Below, piece after piece: positions 40,318 through 47,695 of a stretch of DNA of 47,695 nucleotides (within the stretch, counting starts at the first letter, position 1; each line of letters opens with the position of its first letter). Made by a program: the position numbers and the translations under genes. Source of the stretch: Bacillota bacterium (lineage in GTDB: Bacteria; Bacillota; UBA4882; JAAYXC01); the NCBI GenBank assembly GCA_012516115.1, contig JAAYXC010000076.1:1-47695 (forward strand), in the 5' to 3' direction. The notes under the pieces are model-generated. The model saw only the letters and a list, made by a program, of their open reading frames with translations, ran no database searches and was not told the DNA's origin.

Positions 40318-41577
40318 ATGAAAAACATAAGGTTGTTGGCCCTTTGTGCGGTCATCTCGATCATTGCCGCCAACCTTATAGGAGCGGCCGAAGTAGCCAC
40401 GGTGCGGGTTGCTTTTTGGGGCGGCAACGAAGATCTGGCGGTGAACACCAAAGCCGCGCAAGCGTTTGAAGCAAAGAATCCGGGCATTAAAATTAAGATA
40501 GAACATATCCCTTCTGATTACGATACCAAACTCATGACCATGCTGGCGGCCGGTAATGCGCCGGACGTCGTCCAGCAGGCGGAAGGGATTGCCGTCTTGG
40601 CCAAGAAAGGCGCTTTAATTCCATTAGATGGTTTTATCAGGCAAGACAAGCTTGATCTCCAAGTGTATTTCCCGACCGTGCTTCAGGCCTATCAAGTGGA
40701 CAAGGCCCAGTATGGACTACCCCATCGTTGGGGGCCGATGGTGGTCTATTATAATCGAAAGATCTTCCGTGAAGCCGGTTTATCCGCTCCGAAAAAGGAT
40801 TGGACGTGGGCCGATTTCCGCCAGGCCTGCCTGAAGACGACCAAAGGTGAAGGGGCGAACAGAGTCTGGGGCTTTGCCTGCGCGGGGACCTGGTGGCCGT
40901 GGTATATGGTACCGATAATGTCTTTCGGCAGTCCCATCTTAAACGAAGATCGGAATGCGCCGGCTTTTGACAAAGAAAAGGCGGCCAAGGCCTTGGAGTT
41001 CTTGCACGATTTGATCTGGAAAGACCGTGTCAATCCTACGCCCGCGGAGATGTCCGCCTATCAGATGGGTAACGACCAGCTCTTCGAAGCCGGCAAGGTA
41101 GCCATGAACATGACGGGTTTCTGGGCCATCAACGGTCTCCTCAAATCGGGCATCGAATGGGACGTCGCCTGGATGCCCAAAGGCGAACGGCAGGTTACGA
41201 CGATGTTCGGCGCTTGCTGGGCCATGACCAAGGATGCGCGGAACAAGAACGCCGCCTGGAAAGTCCTCAAGTTTTTCGCCGGGCCCGAATATGCCAAGAT
41301 TTTGGCCGAAGCCGGCCACGACATCCCCTCCATCATCAAAGTCGCTTATTCGCCGACGTTCCTTAACCGGAAGAACGGGCCGAGCGAAAAGACGCTGCGC
41401 ACCATCATCGATATGGTCTCCATTGCCGAATATCCTCCCATCAGCGAGAAATGGAATGTCTTAAACGACGTTACCTGGCCGATCGTGGAGAAGTATTATA
41501 AGAACGAAATTCCCAGCGCCCGTGCGGCCATCGAAGAGATGGAGGCGGCCATTCGGAAAGGATTCGCCCTCCAATAA
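40318..41577 (+). CDS. ABC sugar transporter, extracellular solute-binding protein
   Basis: 419 residues, family 1 solute-binding protein. The N-terminus is a cleavable-type signal (LLALCAVISIIAANLIGAAE) with no cysteine at a lipobox, so it should be released into a periplasm rather than lipid-anchored. The mature part has VRVAFWGGNEDLAVNTKAAQ and a Trp-rich ligand-binding region (AGTWWPWYMVPIMSFG). AAAAAGGAGG precedes the ATG. It is the first gene of the importer, and a stable hairpin follows that may keep its mRNA more abundant than the permease part. Substrate inferred from context only. Confidence 0.9.
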   Translation: MKNIRLLALCAVISIIAANLIGAAEVATVRVAFWGGNEDLAVNTKAAQAFEAKNPGIKIKIEHIPSDYDTKLMTMLAAGNAPDVVQQAEGIAVLAKKGALIPLDGFIRQDKLDLQVYFPTVLQAYQVDKAQYGLPHRWGPMVVYYNRKIFREAGLSAPKKDWTWADFRQACLKTTKGEGANRVWGFACAGTWWPWYMVPIMSFGSPILNEDRNAPAFDKEKAAKALEFLHDLIWKDRVNPTPAEMSAYQMGNDQLFEAGKVAMNMTGFWAINGLLKSGIEWDVAWMPKGERQVTTMFGACWAMTKDARNKNAAWKVLKFFAGPEYAKILAEAGHDIPSIIKVAYSPTFLNRKNGPSEKTLRTIIDMVSIAEYPPISEKWNVLNDVTWPIVEKYYKNEIPSARAAIEEMEAAIRKGFALQ

Positions 41578-41583
41578 TCGACC

Positions 41584-41608
41584 GCCGGGGTGGCTTCGCC
41601 GCCCCGGC
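41584..41608 (+). other. Intercistronic hairpin after the binding-protein gene
   Basis: GCCGGGGTGGC and GCCGCCCCGGC form an 11-bp stem (one G-U) around TTC. Only CTTTAT follows, so it is at most a weak terminator. Such hairpins protect the upstream message in importer operons. Confidence 0.7.
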
Positions 41609-41630
41609 CTTTATCCTGGAGGTGAAGGTT

Positions 41631-42524
41631 TTGGCCCGTGCCACTTCGTTGGAGCATACCGAGAATAAAGAGTTTTGGTTTTTTATCGCCCCCTGGCTCG
41701 TGGGATTTTTTGCCTTTAATTAAATTCCGCTCGTCCTTTCAATCGGGATCAGTCTCACGCGTTGGGATATCCTGACCCCACCGCGGTTTATCGGCCTGGG
41801 AAATTACATTAACCTATTCTCCGATCCCCAGGCCTGGGGGGCCTTGCGGAATACTCTTTATTATACCCTGGTGGGTGTGCCGGCCACTTTGCTTTTCGGG
41901 CTCGGTGTGGCATTATTGGTTAATCAGCCTCTACGGGGCATAGAGATCTTTCGTACTTTGTATTATCTGCCGATGGTCCTTTCCGGAGTAGCTTCCGCCC
42001 TCCTTTGGAAATGGATCCTCAATCCCATGTTCGGGATCTTGAACTATCTTTTAGTCCGGCTTCATCTTCCCGCTTTGGGCTGGCTTACCGATCCCTTCTG
42101 GGCCAAACCGGCCATCGTGGTCTATCGTTCCTGGTATATCGGGGGAACGATGATGATCTTCCTCGCGGCATTACGCGCGATCCCGGCGGTACTTTATGAA
42201 GCGGCCATCGTCGACGGGGCCGGAGCCTGGCAAAAGTTCCGCCACATTACTCTGCCCATGCTTACGCCGGCCATTTCTTTCTCCGCCATCACCGGCATTA
42301 TCAATTCGCTACAGATATTCACCGAGGTATACGTAATGGTCAGCACGACGGCCATCGACCATACCCGGCCGCTTTTGCATTATATTTGGTTAAATGCTTT
42401 CGGGTATCACCGGATGGGCTATGCCTCGGCCTTGGCCTGGTTGCTTTTTATCACCATTCTCCTCATCACCCTGGCCCAGCTGCGCCTCCAGCGCCTCTGG
42501 GTGTACTATGAAGTGGAGCGCTAG
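41631..42524 (+). pseudogene. ABC sugar permease 1, interrupted by in-frame TAA
   Basis: 297 codons collinear with MalF-type permeases. The start is TTG 41631 with GGAGGTGAAGG upstream. The first helix reads FWFFIAPWLVGFFAFN, then codon 31 (41721-41723) is TAA, and the frame goes on IPLVLSIGISLTRWDIL. A Leu is usual here, and TTA to TAA is one change. The rest is intact, with the EAA loop YEAAIVDGAGAWQKFRHITLP. As written no full permease is made unless translation restarts, for instance at 41844, which would lose the first helix. Partner of the permease at 42537. Confidence 0.85.
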
Positions 42525-42536
42525 GAGGGAAGAACC

Positions 42537-43382
42537 GTGGTCAATCCGGGTCGGGCGATTAAGAAAAGACATTGGTTACAGGCGGGTATCCTTTATATTC
42601 TCAGCCTTGTGTTGGTCGTTTTCTTCGTTGGCCCGCTCTTCTGGATGGTCGTGACTTCGCTTAAATCCCCTGCCCAGCTTTATTCGTATACCATCTTTCC
42701 GCGTCCCATCGCCTGGAATAATTATATTACCGCCCTTCGATCTATTCCTTTCTTCAGGCAATTGACCAATACCGTCATTATCGTCGTGGTCAACGTCGTC
42801 GGCCAACTTCTCTCCTCTTCTTTTGTGGCCTTCGGCTTCGCCCGCCTGCGTTCGCCATGGAAGAATAGACTTTTTGCCCTGGTTTTGGCGACGATGATGG
42901 TCCCCCAAGTGGCGACCTTGATCCCGAGTTACATTCTCTTTAAAGAACTCGGATGGATCGATACCTTTCTTCCGCTCACCGTGCCGGCTTTTACGGCCCA
43001 TCCTTTCAATATTTTTCTCTTGCGCGTCTTCTACCAAGGCATCCCCATCGAGCTCGATGAAGCGGCCAGGGTAGATGGAGCTTCGAGTCTCGCCATCTGG
43101 CACCGGGTAATTCTCCCTCTTTCCAAGCCGGTCTTGACGACCATTGCCGTCTTTACGTTCCAGAACACATGGAACGATTTCATGGGACCGCTCATCTATC
43201 TCCAGACGCCCGAGTGGTTTACGCTCCAACTGGGGCTGGCCTCTTTCGCCGGGATGTATAGCGTGGACTGGGTTTCAATCATGGCCGCCTCCGCCGTCAT
43301 CATGCTCCCGTGTGTCTTGGTCTTCATCTTCGCGCAACGTTTCTTCACCGAATCGCTGGCCTTTGCGGGCCTCAAGGAATAA
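42537..43382 (+). CDS. ABC sugar permease 2
   Basis: 281 residues, MalG-type. Six membrane helices, starting with LYILSLVLVVFFVGPLFWMV. The EAA motif is ELDEAARVDGASSLAIWHRV followed by ILPLSKP, the contact site for the ATPase. GTG 42537 has AGGAGGGAAG upstream. No ATPase gene is in the locus; a shared MsmX/MalK-type ATPase encoded elsewhere is likely. It is followed by the GH35 gene after 15 bases. Confidence 0.92.
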   Translation: MVNPGRAIKKRHWLQAGILYILSLVLVVFFVGPLFWMVVTSLKSPAQLYSYTIFPRPIAWNNYITALRSIPFFRQLTNTVIIVVVNVVGQLLSSSFVAFGFARLRSPWKNRLFALVLATMMVPQVATLIPSYILFKELGWIDTFLPLTVPAFTAHPFNIFLLRVFYQGIPIELDEAARVDGASSLAIWHRVILPLSKPVLTTIAVFTFQNTWNDFMGPLIYLQTPEWFTLQLGLASFAGMYSVDWVSIMAASAVIMLPCVLVFIFAQRFFTESLAFAGLKE

Positions 43383-43397
43383 AGGAGGAATAAGCCT

Positions 43398-46286
43398 TTG
43401 GACATTGCCAACCCCGGAGCAATGATGGAAAGAACTTTCACGTGGACAGACGGTTTGGCCTGGGACGGCCAATGCCTGCGCCTCGACGGCGTACCGCAGA
43501 TTCTGCTCGGGGCGTCCGTGTTCTATTTCCGGCTGGCCCGGGAGGACTGGGCCTCACGATTGGCCATGGTCAAGGCCGCCGGATATAACACGATCGATGT
43601 CTACTTTCCCTGGAACTTTCATGAGATTGCCGAAGGGGAATGGGATTTCACGGGGCGAAAGGATGCGGCCTACTTTTTGGATTTGGCCCAAGCGGTGGGT
43701 CTTAAGGTTATCGCCCGGCCGGGACCGTATATTTGCTCGGAGTGGGAAGGCGGAGGTTTGCCGGCTTGGTTGATCGGTAGGGGTTCGGCCCTAAGGCAGA
43801 ACGATCCCGTTTATTTGGAATACGTCCGGCGTTGGTTCGACCGGATCCTGCCGATCCTGGCCTCCCGCCAGGCTCCCAACGGGCCCGTCGTGCTCGTCCA
43901 GATCGAGAACGAACTGGATTTTTTCCCGTGCCACGATGTCCCCGGTTATCTGGAAGAACTCTACCGGATGGCCAGGGAGCGGGGGATTACGGTGCCCATT
44001 ACGGCCTGCATCGGCCAGGGTAATATGGAGGCTGCCACCGGAAACCTAGATCGGCTATGGCCGACGGTCAATCTTTATCCTCCGGATAATGCTCCCGGGC
44101 TTGAGGAAGAGGTTGAGGCCATTGCCGAGAAGCTACGTCAGCGAGGCCTACCTTTGATCATAACCGAGACCGGGCGCAGCCACTTCCTCTTGCGCCGATT
44201 ATTGGCAGGCGGCGCCAAGGGCATATGCGCCTTCTTGCAGGTCGGAGGGAATAATTTCGGCTTGTATGAAGCCGTTAACGATTGGCGGGAACCTGGCGCC
44301 TTCCTGGCCACGGCCAGCGACTTCGGGGGCATGATCGACAGCGGCGGCCGAGTCCGCCCCGAATACTACCACGGACGTGTATTCGGCCTGGCTTTAGGGG
44401 CCATGAGGGACCTCCTTGCCGCAAGTCTCCCCGCCCCGCCCGGCACGGTGGTCTCCTGGAACGACCGGGTCGGTTCGCCGACCAAGGACGGAGGTTATAC
44501 GGTCCGCGTTTTGCGCGCTCCCGAAGGAACAATCTTTGTCATGCCGGCCAATCTCCGGGAAGTCGAAGAGAGCACGCGCCTTAACATAGGCGATTTAACC
44601 GTGCCCCGGCGGGCGAGGTTGGTGCTTCCGCCTTATACGATGCCGATCTTCCCGTTCCATCTGGATTTACGGTCCCGGGGTGTGACCCTCAAACTCGTTT
44701 ATGCCTTAAGCGAATTGGTTTATATGGATCGATTGGGTGATACCCTCGTCGTGGTGGCCCATGGACCCGAAGGAACCGCAGGGGAACTCCTCCTCCGCGG
44801 CCGGGTCGATCTTCTGTATGCGGATGAAGGGATCTCCGTTCGTCGGGAAGGTGACGAGATCTCGCTTCGGTATCCGCACGACCGGGAACGTTTTTGCCAT
44901 CTTGAAACGGATTCGGGCCGGATCTTGTTTGTGTTGACCTCAAGCCGACGCGCCGGGCGTCTTTGGCCGTTACGGGATAGAGATGGCCGGGCATGGTTGC
45001 TTTTTGGGGCCGATTATGTGAATGGCGATGCGGGACAATACGAACTTAAACCTGGATGTGAGCCGCTTTTTTTGCTCGGTCCGGGACGGCCCGAAGAAGC
45101 GGTGCTCTGTCTTCGGCTGGGGGATCTTAATTGGGCAAGGCTCTCCGTAGAACTCGGAGATGTTTGGCAAGAGCTGGAGCTAGCCCCTTTGTCATGCGAA
45201 ATCGGCCTAGTCCCTGGTCAATCCATTCCGCCACCGGCCAGATTATTACCCCTCGGCCCACCGCCTTTGAGGTGACTAGAAGCGGCGGGGTTCGGCAAAG
45301 GCATGGCCTGGGATCGGACGCGCCTAGAGACGGCGCCGGGGGAGGTTCTTTTTTACGCCGGAGCCGCAAGCGACGTCGTCTCGGTATATGTAGGCGAAGA
45401 ATACATCGGGACTTACGTGCCGTGGGGAGAAGAATTGTTTTGTCCACTCCGGCTTACCGGAGGCGTAACCAAACTTACCTTTAGGGTCGAGATATGGGGG
45501 CACACTAACTTTCACCGGCCGCGTTATCCTGTGCTCGCGCTCGGCAGTCCACGGGGGCTGCTGGGCAGGATGGCCTTTTTAAAGCTTTGGCGGAGGTTTT
45601 CCGCGTCGGCCCTCGAGGGGAAGGCGGTCTTTACCTTGGAATTTCCCGAGGATGCGGCGGATACGTTTTGGGTATTGAAGTTCCCGCCGGGCTTACATTG
45701 TTTGGAAATTGATGGCCGCCTTATAGAGGTGAACGATAGGTACGGCTATGTAACCCTTCCCCGTGAACTAGCCCAGGAAGGCCAAAGAAAGATCGTCCTC
45801 CGAACCGGGAAACCCGCCGTAGAACTCTCCGTCTACCGTGCTTTTGCCGAAGGGGAATGGGAGGTCTACGGTCTTGCGGGCCGGGAACTACCGCATTGGC
45901 AACCGGAAGCGAAGGTACCCACCCGTCTACCCTTCCATCTTGCCCCCGGTTCCATCGGCCTTTTTAACCTCCGGTGGCCTGAGTTCCCCTGGACCGAGGC
46001 AGAGGCCGTCCACCTGGTGGTCGATGGCCGGGATTGTAAGCTTACGGTTTGCCTCGGCATGGAAGTGGTCGGACGCCTTTGGCTCCCGTCTTCCGGGCGG
46101 CCCCCCTTTGCCGGCGGGGTGCTCGACGGCTGGCTCTTCGTGCCGCGCGGTTGGCTTGCGGCAAACCCGGAGATGCGGCTCATTATAGAGGCCGTAGGGG
46201 ACCGGCCGGGTTTGGTGAACAGCCTCCACTTGGACGCAATCATACCGTCTACAGTCGTAAAAGTAACGCTTCCTTCAGGCTATTAA
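43398..46286 (+). pseudogene. GH35-type beta-galactosidase, interrupted by in-frame TGA
   Basis: 962 codons in one frame. The N-terminal TIM barrel reads LLGASVFYFRL, NTIDVYFPWNFHE, ARPGPYICSEWEGGGLPAWL, and QIENEL with acid/base Glu172; ITETG with Glu257 is the likely nucleophile. Codon 626 (45273-45275) is TGA between PPLR and LEAAGFGKGMAWDRTRLE; TGG (Trp) would restore the frame. The part after it looks like the jelly-roll domains of GH35. The first 625 residues hold the whole catalytic barrel and could be active without them. The start is TTG 43398 with AAAGGAGGAA. Intracellular, as no signal peptide is seen; it would cleave imported galactosides. Confidence 0.82.
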
Positions 46287-46313
46287 AAATATCAACAAGT
46301 TAGGAGGTGGCGC

Positions 46314-46349
46314 ATGGAAAGAAGACTTGGTAAAGCAACTATAATCTAA
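46314..46349 (+). CDS. Possible 11-residue leader or remnant reading frame
   Basis: MERRLGKATII with a strong AGGAGGTGG seven bases upstream, between the GH35 and GH30 genes. It may be a leader peptide or the start of a lost gene. There is no homology to rely on. Confidence 0.2.
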   Translation: MERRLGKATII

Positions 46350-46386
46350 AATTAAAATAAAATCTAAAATAAAAAGGAGGATCATC

Positions 46387-47695
46387 ATGAAGAGCATAAG
46401 TGGTCGGTGGCTGTTGTTTATTAGTTTCGTCTTCGTGTTATTTTCCGTTTTGCTTTTCCCGGTATGTGCTGGCGAGGTAGTGAAGATTCATCCCGGCCAG
46501 GAATATCAGATTATAGAAGGTTTTGGCACTTCGCTGGCCTGGTGGGCCAATGTGGTTGGGGGATGGCAGGATTACAACAAAAAAAGGGACATTCTCGATT
46601 TACTTTTTACTACTTCGAGGGGAATTGGCTTGAATATTGTCCGTTATAACATCGGAGGAGGGGAGAATCCGGAACACGAGCATATGAGAGTAGGGGCGGA
46701 GATCCCGGGGTATCAGCCGGCGCCTGGCGTTTGGGACTGGAACGCCGACGCTAACCAGCGCTGGATTCTACAGGAAGCGATTAATAGAGGCGTAACCCGC
46801 TTAGAAGCGTTTTCAAATTCGCCGCCCTATTGGATGACGTATAGTAACTGTTCGGCTGGTTCCACTTTGGGCGGAAACAATCTTAAAGATGATATGTACG
46901 ATGATTTCGCTGAGTATCTTACAGAAGTGGTGAAGTTCTTTAAAGACTACTGGGGAATAACTTTTGACACCCTTAGTATTTTTAACGAACCGATTTCTCT
47001 CTGGTGGACGAGTAGTAATAATCAAGAGGGTTGTCATTTTGACCGAGATAAACAGAATCTTTTAATTAAAGAAGTGCAATCACGACTAGTGGCCAAAAAT
47101 CTTCCCACTAAAATAAGTGTACCTGAAGAATATAGTGTCAATGATACTCTCGACAGCTTCAATTTTTATGACAGCACAGCTAAAAGTTATGTATATCAAA
47201 TTAATACCCACTCTTATTCTGGAGATAAGCGAACCATGCTTAGGAATCTGGCTGCGGAATATGATAAAAGGTTATGGATGTCCGAAGCTGGGGCAGGAGT
47301 AGGTAGCCATGACCATGAAGCGATCGATTCCAGTCTCAGTCTTGCTAATCTCATTCGAAAGGATTTAAAAGAGCTGCAACCTACGGCTTGGGTCTATTGG
47401 CAGGCGGTAGAGGATGAGGATAGGGCAGTGGAATACAATCATAACTGGGGTTTAATCCACGCTACTTTCTCTAGCGGCGAAAATTATTACATAACCAAAC
47501 AATATTATGCCATGGGCAATTACAGTAAATTCATCAGGCCGGGCTATAAGATCATCGGCCTTGACGATAGCAACAACATCTCCCTTGCTGCTTACGACCG
47601 GGCTTCTGGGACATTGGTCATTGTCACTACTAATGATACGACTTCGGATATAAACATAACTTATGATATTACGGAATTTTCCAATGTTCTCGGGC
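46387..47695 (+). CDS. GH30 family glycosidase, endo-beta-1,6-galactanase-like (partial, runs off window)
   Basis: 436 codons are visible and the 3' end lies outside the window. A signal peptide (LLFISFVFVLFSVLLFPVCA) points to secretion. IEGFGTSLAWWANVVGGW and YQPAPGVWDWNADANQRWIL resemble fungal and bacterial endo-beta-1,6-galactanases of GH30. Catalytic Glu201 is in FNEP (acid/base) and Glu300 in WMSEAGAG (nucleophile). AAAAAGGAGG precedes the ATG. The gene is much richer in A+T than the genes before it, which suggests separate acquisition. Together with the importer and GH35 it fits use of arabinogalactan side chains. The exact linkage specificity is inference. Confidence 0.85.
   Translation, partial: MKSISGRWLLFISFVFVLFSVLLFPVCAGEVVKIHPGQEYQIIEGFGTSLAWWANVVGGWQDYNKKRDILDLLFTTSRGIGLNIVRYNIGGGENPEHEHMRVGAEIPGYQPAPGVWDWNADANQRWILQEAINRGVTRLEAFSNSPPYWMTYSNCSAGSTLGGNNLKDDMYDDFAEYLTEVVKFFKDYWGITFDTLSIFNEPISLWWTSSNNQEGCHFDRDKQNLLIKEVQSRLVAKNLPTKISVPEEYSVNDTLDSFNFYDSTAKSYVYQINTHSYSGDKRTMLRNLAAEYDKRLWMSEAGAGVGSHDHEAIDSSLSLANLIRKDLKELQPTAWVYWQAVEDEDRAVEYNHNWGLIHATFSSGENYYITKQYYAMGNYSKFIRPGYKIIGLDDSNNISLAAYDRASGTLVIVTTNDTTSDINITYDITEFSNVLG

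Noticed and set aside
26673..45275. Recoded stop codons (pyrrolysine, selenocysteine or an altered code) as explanation for the four interrupted genes
   Set aside because: TAG, TAA and TGA are all involved and all three also end intact genes nearby; none of the hosts is a known Pyl or Sec protein.
1..47695. tRNA genes, rRNA genes, CRISPR arrays, complete insertion sequences
   Set aside because: No cloverleaf with a T-arm GTTCGA pattern, no rRNA motifs, no regularly spaced repeats, and no transposase family motif were found on either strand.

Overview
The window is 47.7 kb of mostly GC-rich bacterial chromosome. It reads as a Firmicutes/Clostridia-grade genome: the order rpmB (minus strand), Asp23-fakA-degV-rsmD-coaD, then cmk-plsC-ispH-rpsA, a four-domain S1 protein, a CsaB homologue, and heavy use of TTG and GTG starts behind strong Shine-Dalgarno sites. 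Two observations hint at a diderm member, for example a Limnochordia-like lineage. One is a fragment of an outer-membrane-type beta-barrel at 38449-38862. The other is a sugar-binding protein whose signal peptide has no lipobox cysteine. The lineage is inference, not proof.

Layout. 1-5008 is a defence-type cassette: a large helicase-nuclease of the type III Res kind, a leftover HsdR C-terminus joined to its end, and an ImmA/IrrE-PIN (DUF4411) toxin-antitoxin-like pair. 5131-10399 is mixed: a DUF4236-TPR membrane protein, repeats, a gene relic, a UbiE/MenG methyltransferase with a class A beta-lactamase-like hydrolase, a GYF-domain membrane protein with an HEAGH motif, and a ferredoxin-fused aldo/keto reductase. 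10400-11242 has no intact gene but holds a clean 16-codon stub of trpS, a strong promoter, a ykkC-family RNA (probably the PRPP-sensing type) and its terminator. 11243-20251 is the purine operon purB-F-M-N-H-(fabZ-like)-C-D. purE and purSQL are absent here, and the FabZ-like member has lost its catalytic His. rnhA, a wrecked polysaccharide deacetylase, prs and rpmB follow. 22981-31443 is a housekeeping run: DUF1858, Asp23, FakA/FakB, coaD, cmk, plsC, ispH, rpsA. 31881-38417 holds an alkaline-phosphatase-superfamily membrane protein, an atypical carbamoyltransferase, csaB, cinA, a 53-residue membrane protein, thpR and a CsoR-family regulator lacking the metal-binding His. 39098-47695 is a carbohydrate locus: LacI-type regulator, ABC importer, GH35 beta-galactosidase and a GH30 enzyme resembling endo-beta-1,6-galactanases, running off the end. 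Together these suggest uptake and breakdown of galactan side chains, repressed by the LacI protein through cre-like sites.

The clearest oddity is gene decay. Four otherwise collinear genes carry one in-frame nonsense codon each: rsmD (TAG), cinA (TAG), a sugar permease (TAA) and the GH35 gene (TGA). There are also at least five relics: hsdR, trpS, the deacetylase, the barrel, and an unnamed gene near 6.6 kb. All three stop codons are involved and all three also end intact genes, so a changed genetic code is unlikely. A dispersed palindromic repeat of about 62 bp with CTCACCCC/GGGGTGAG ends occurs at least six times between genes.
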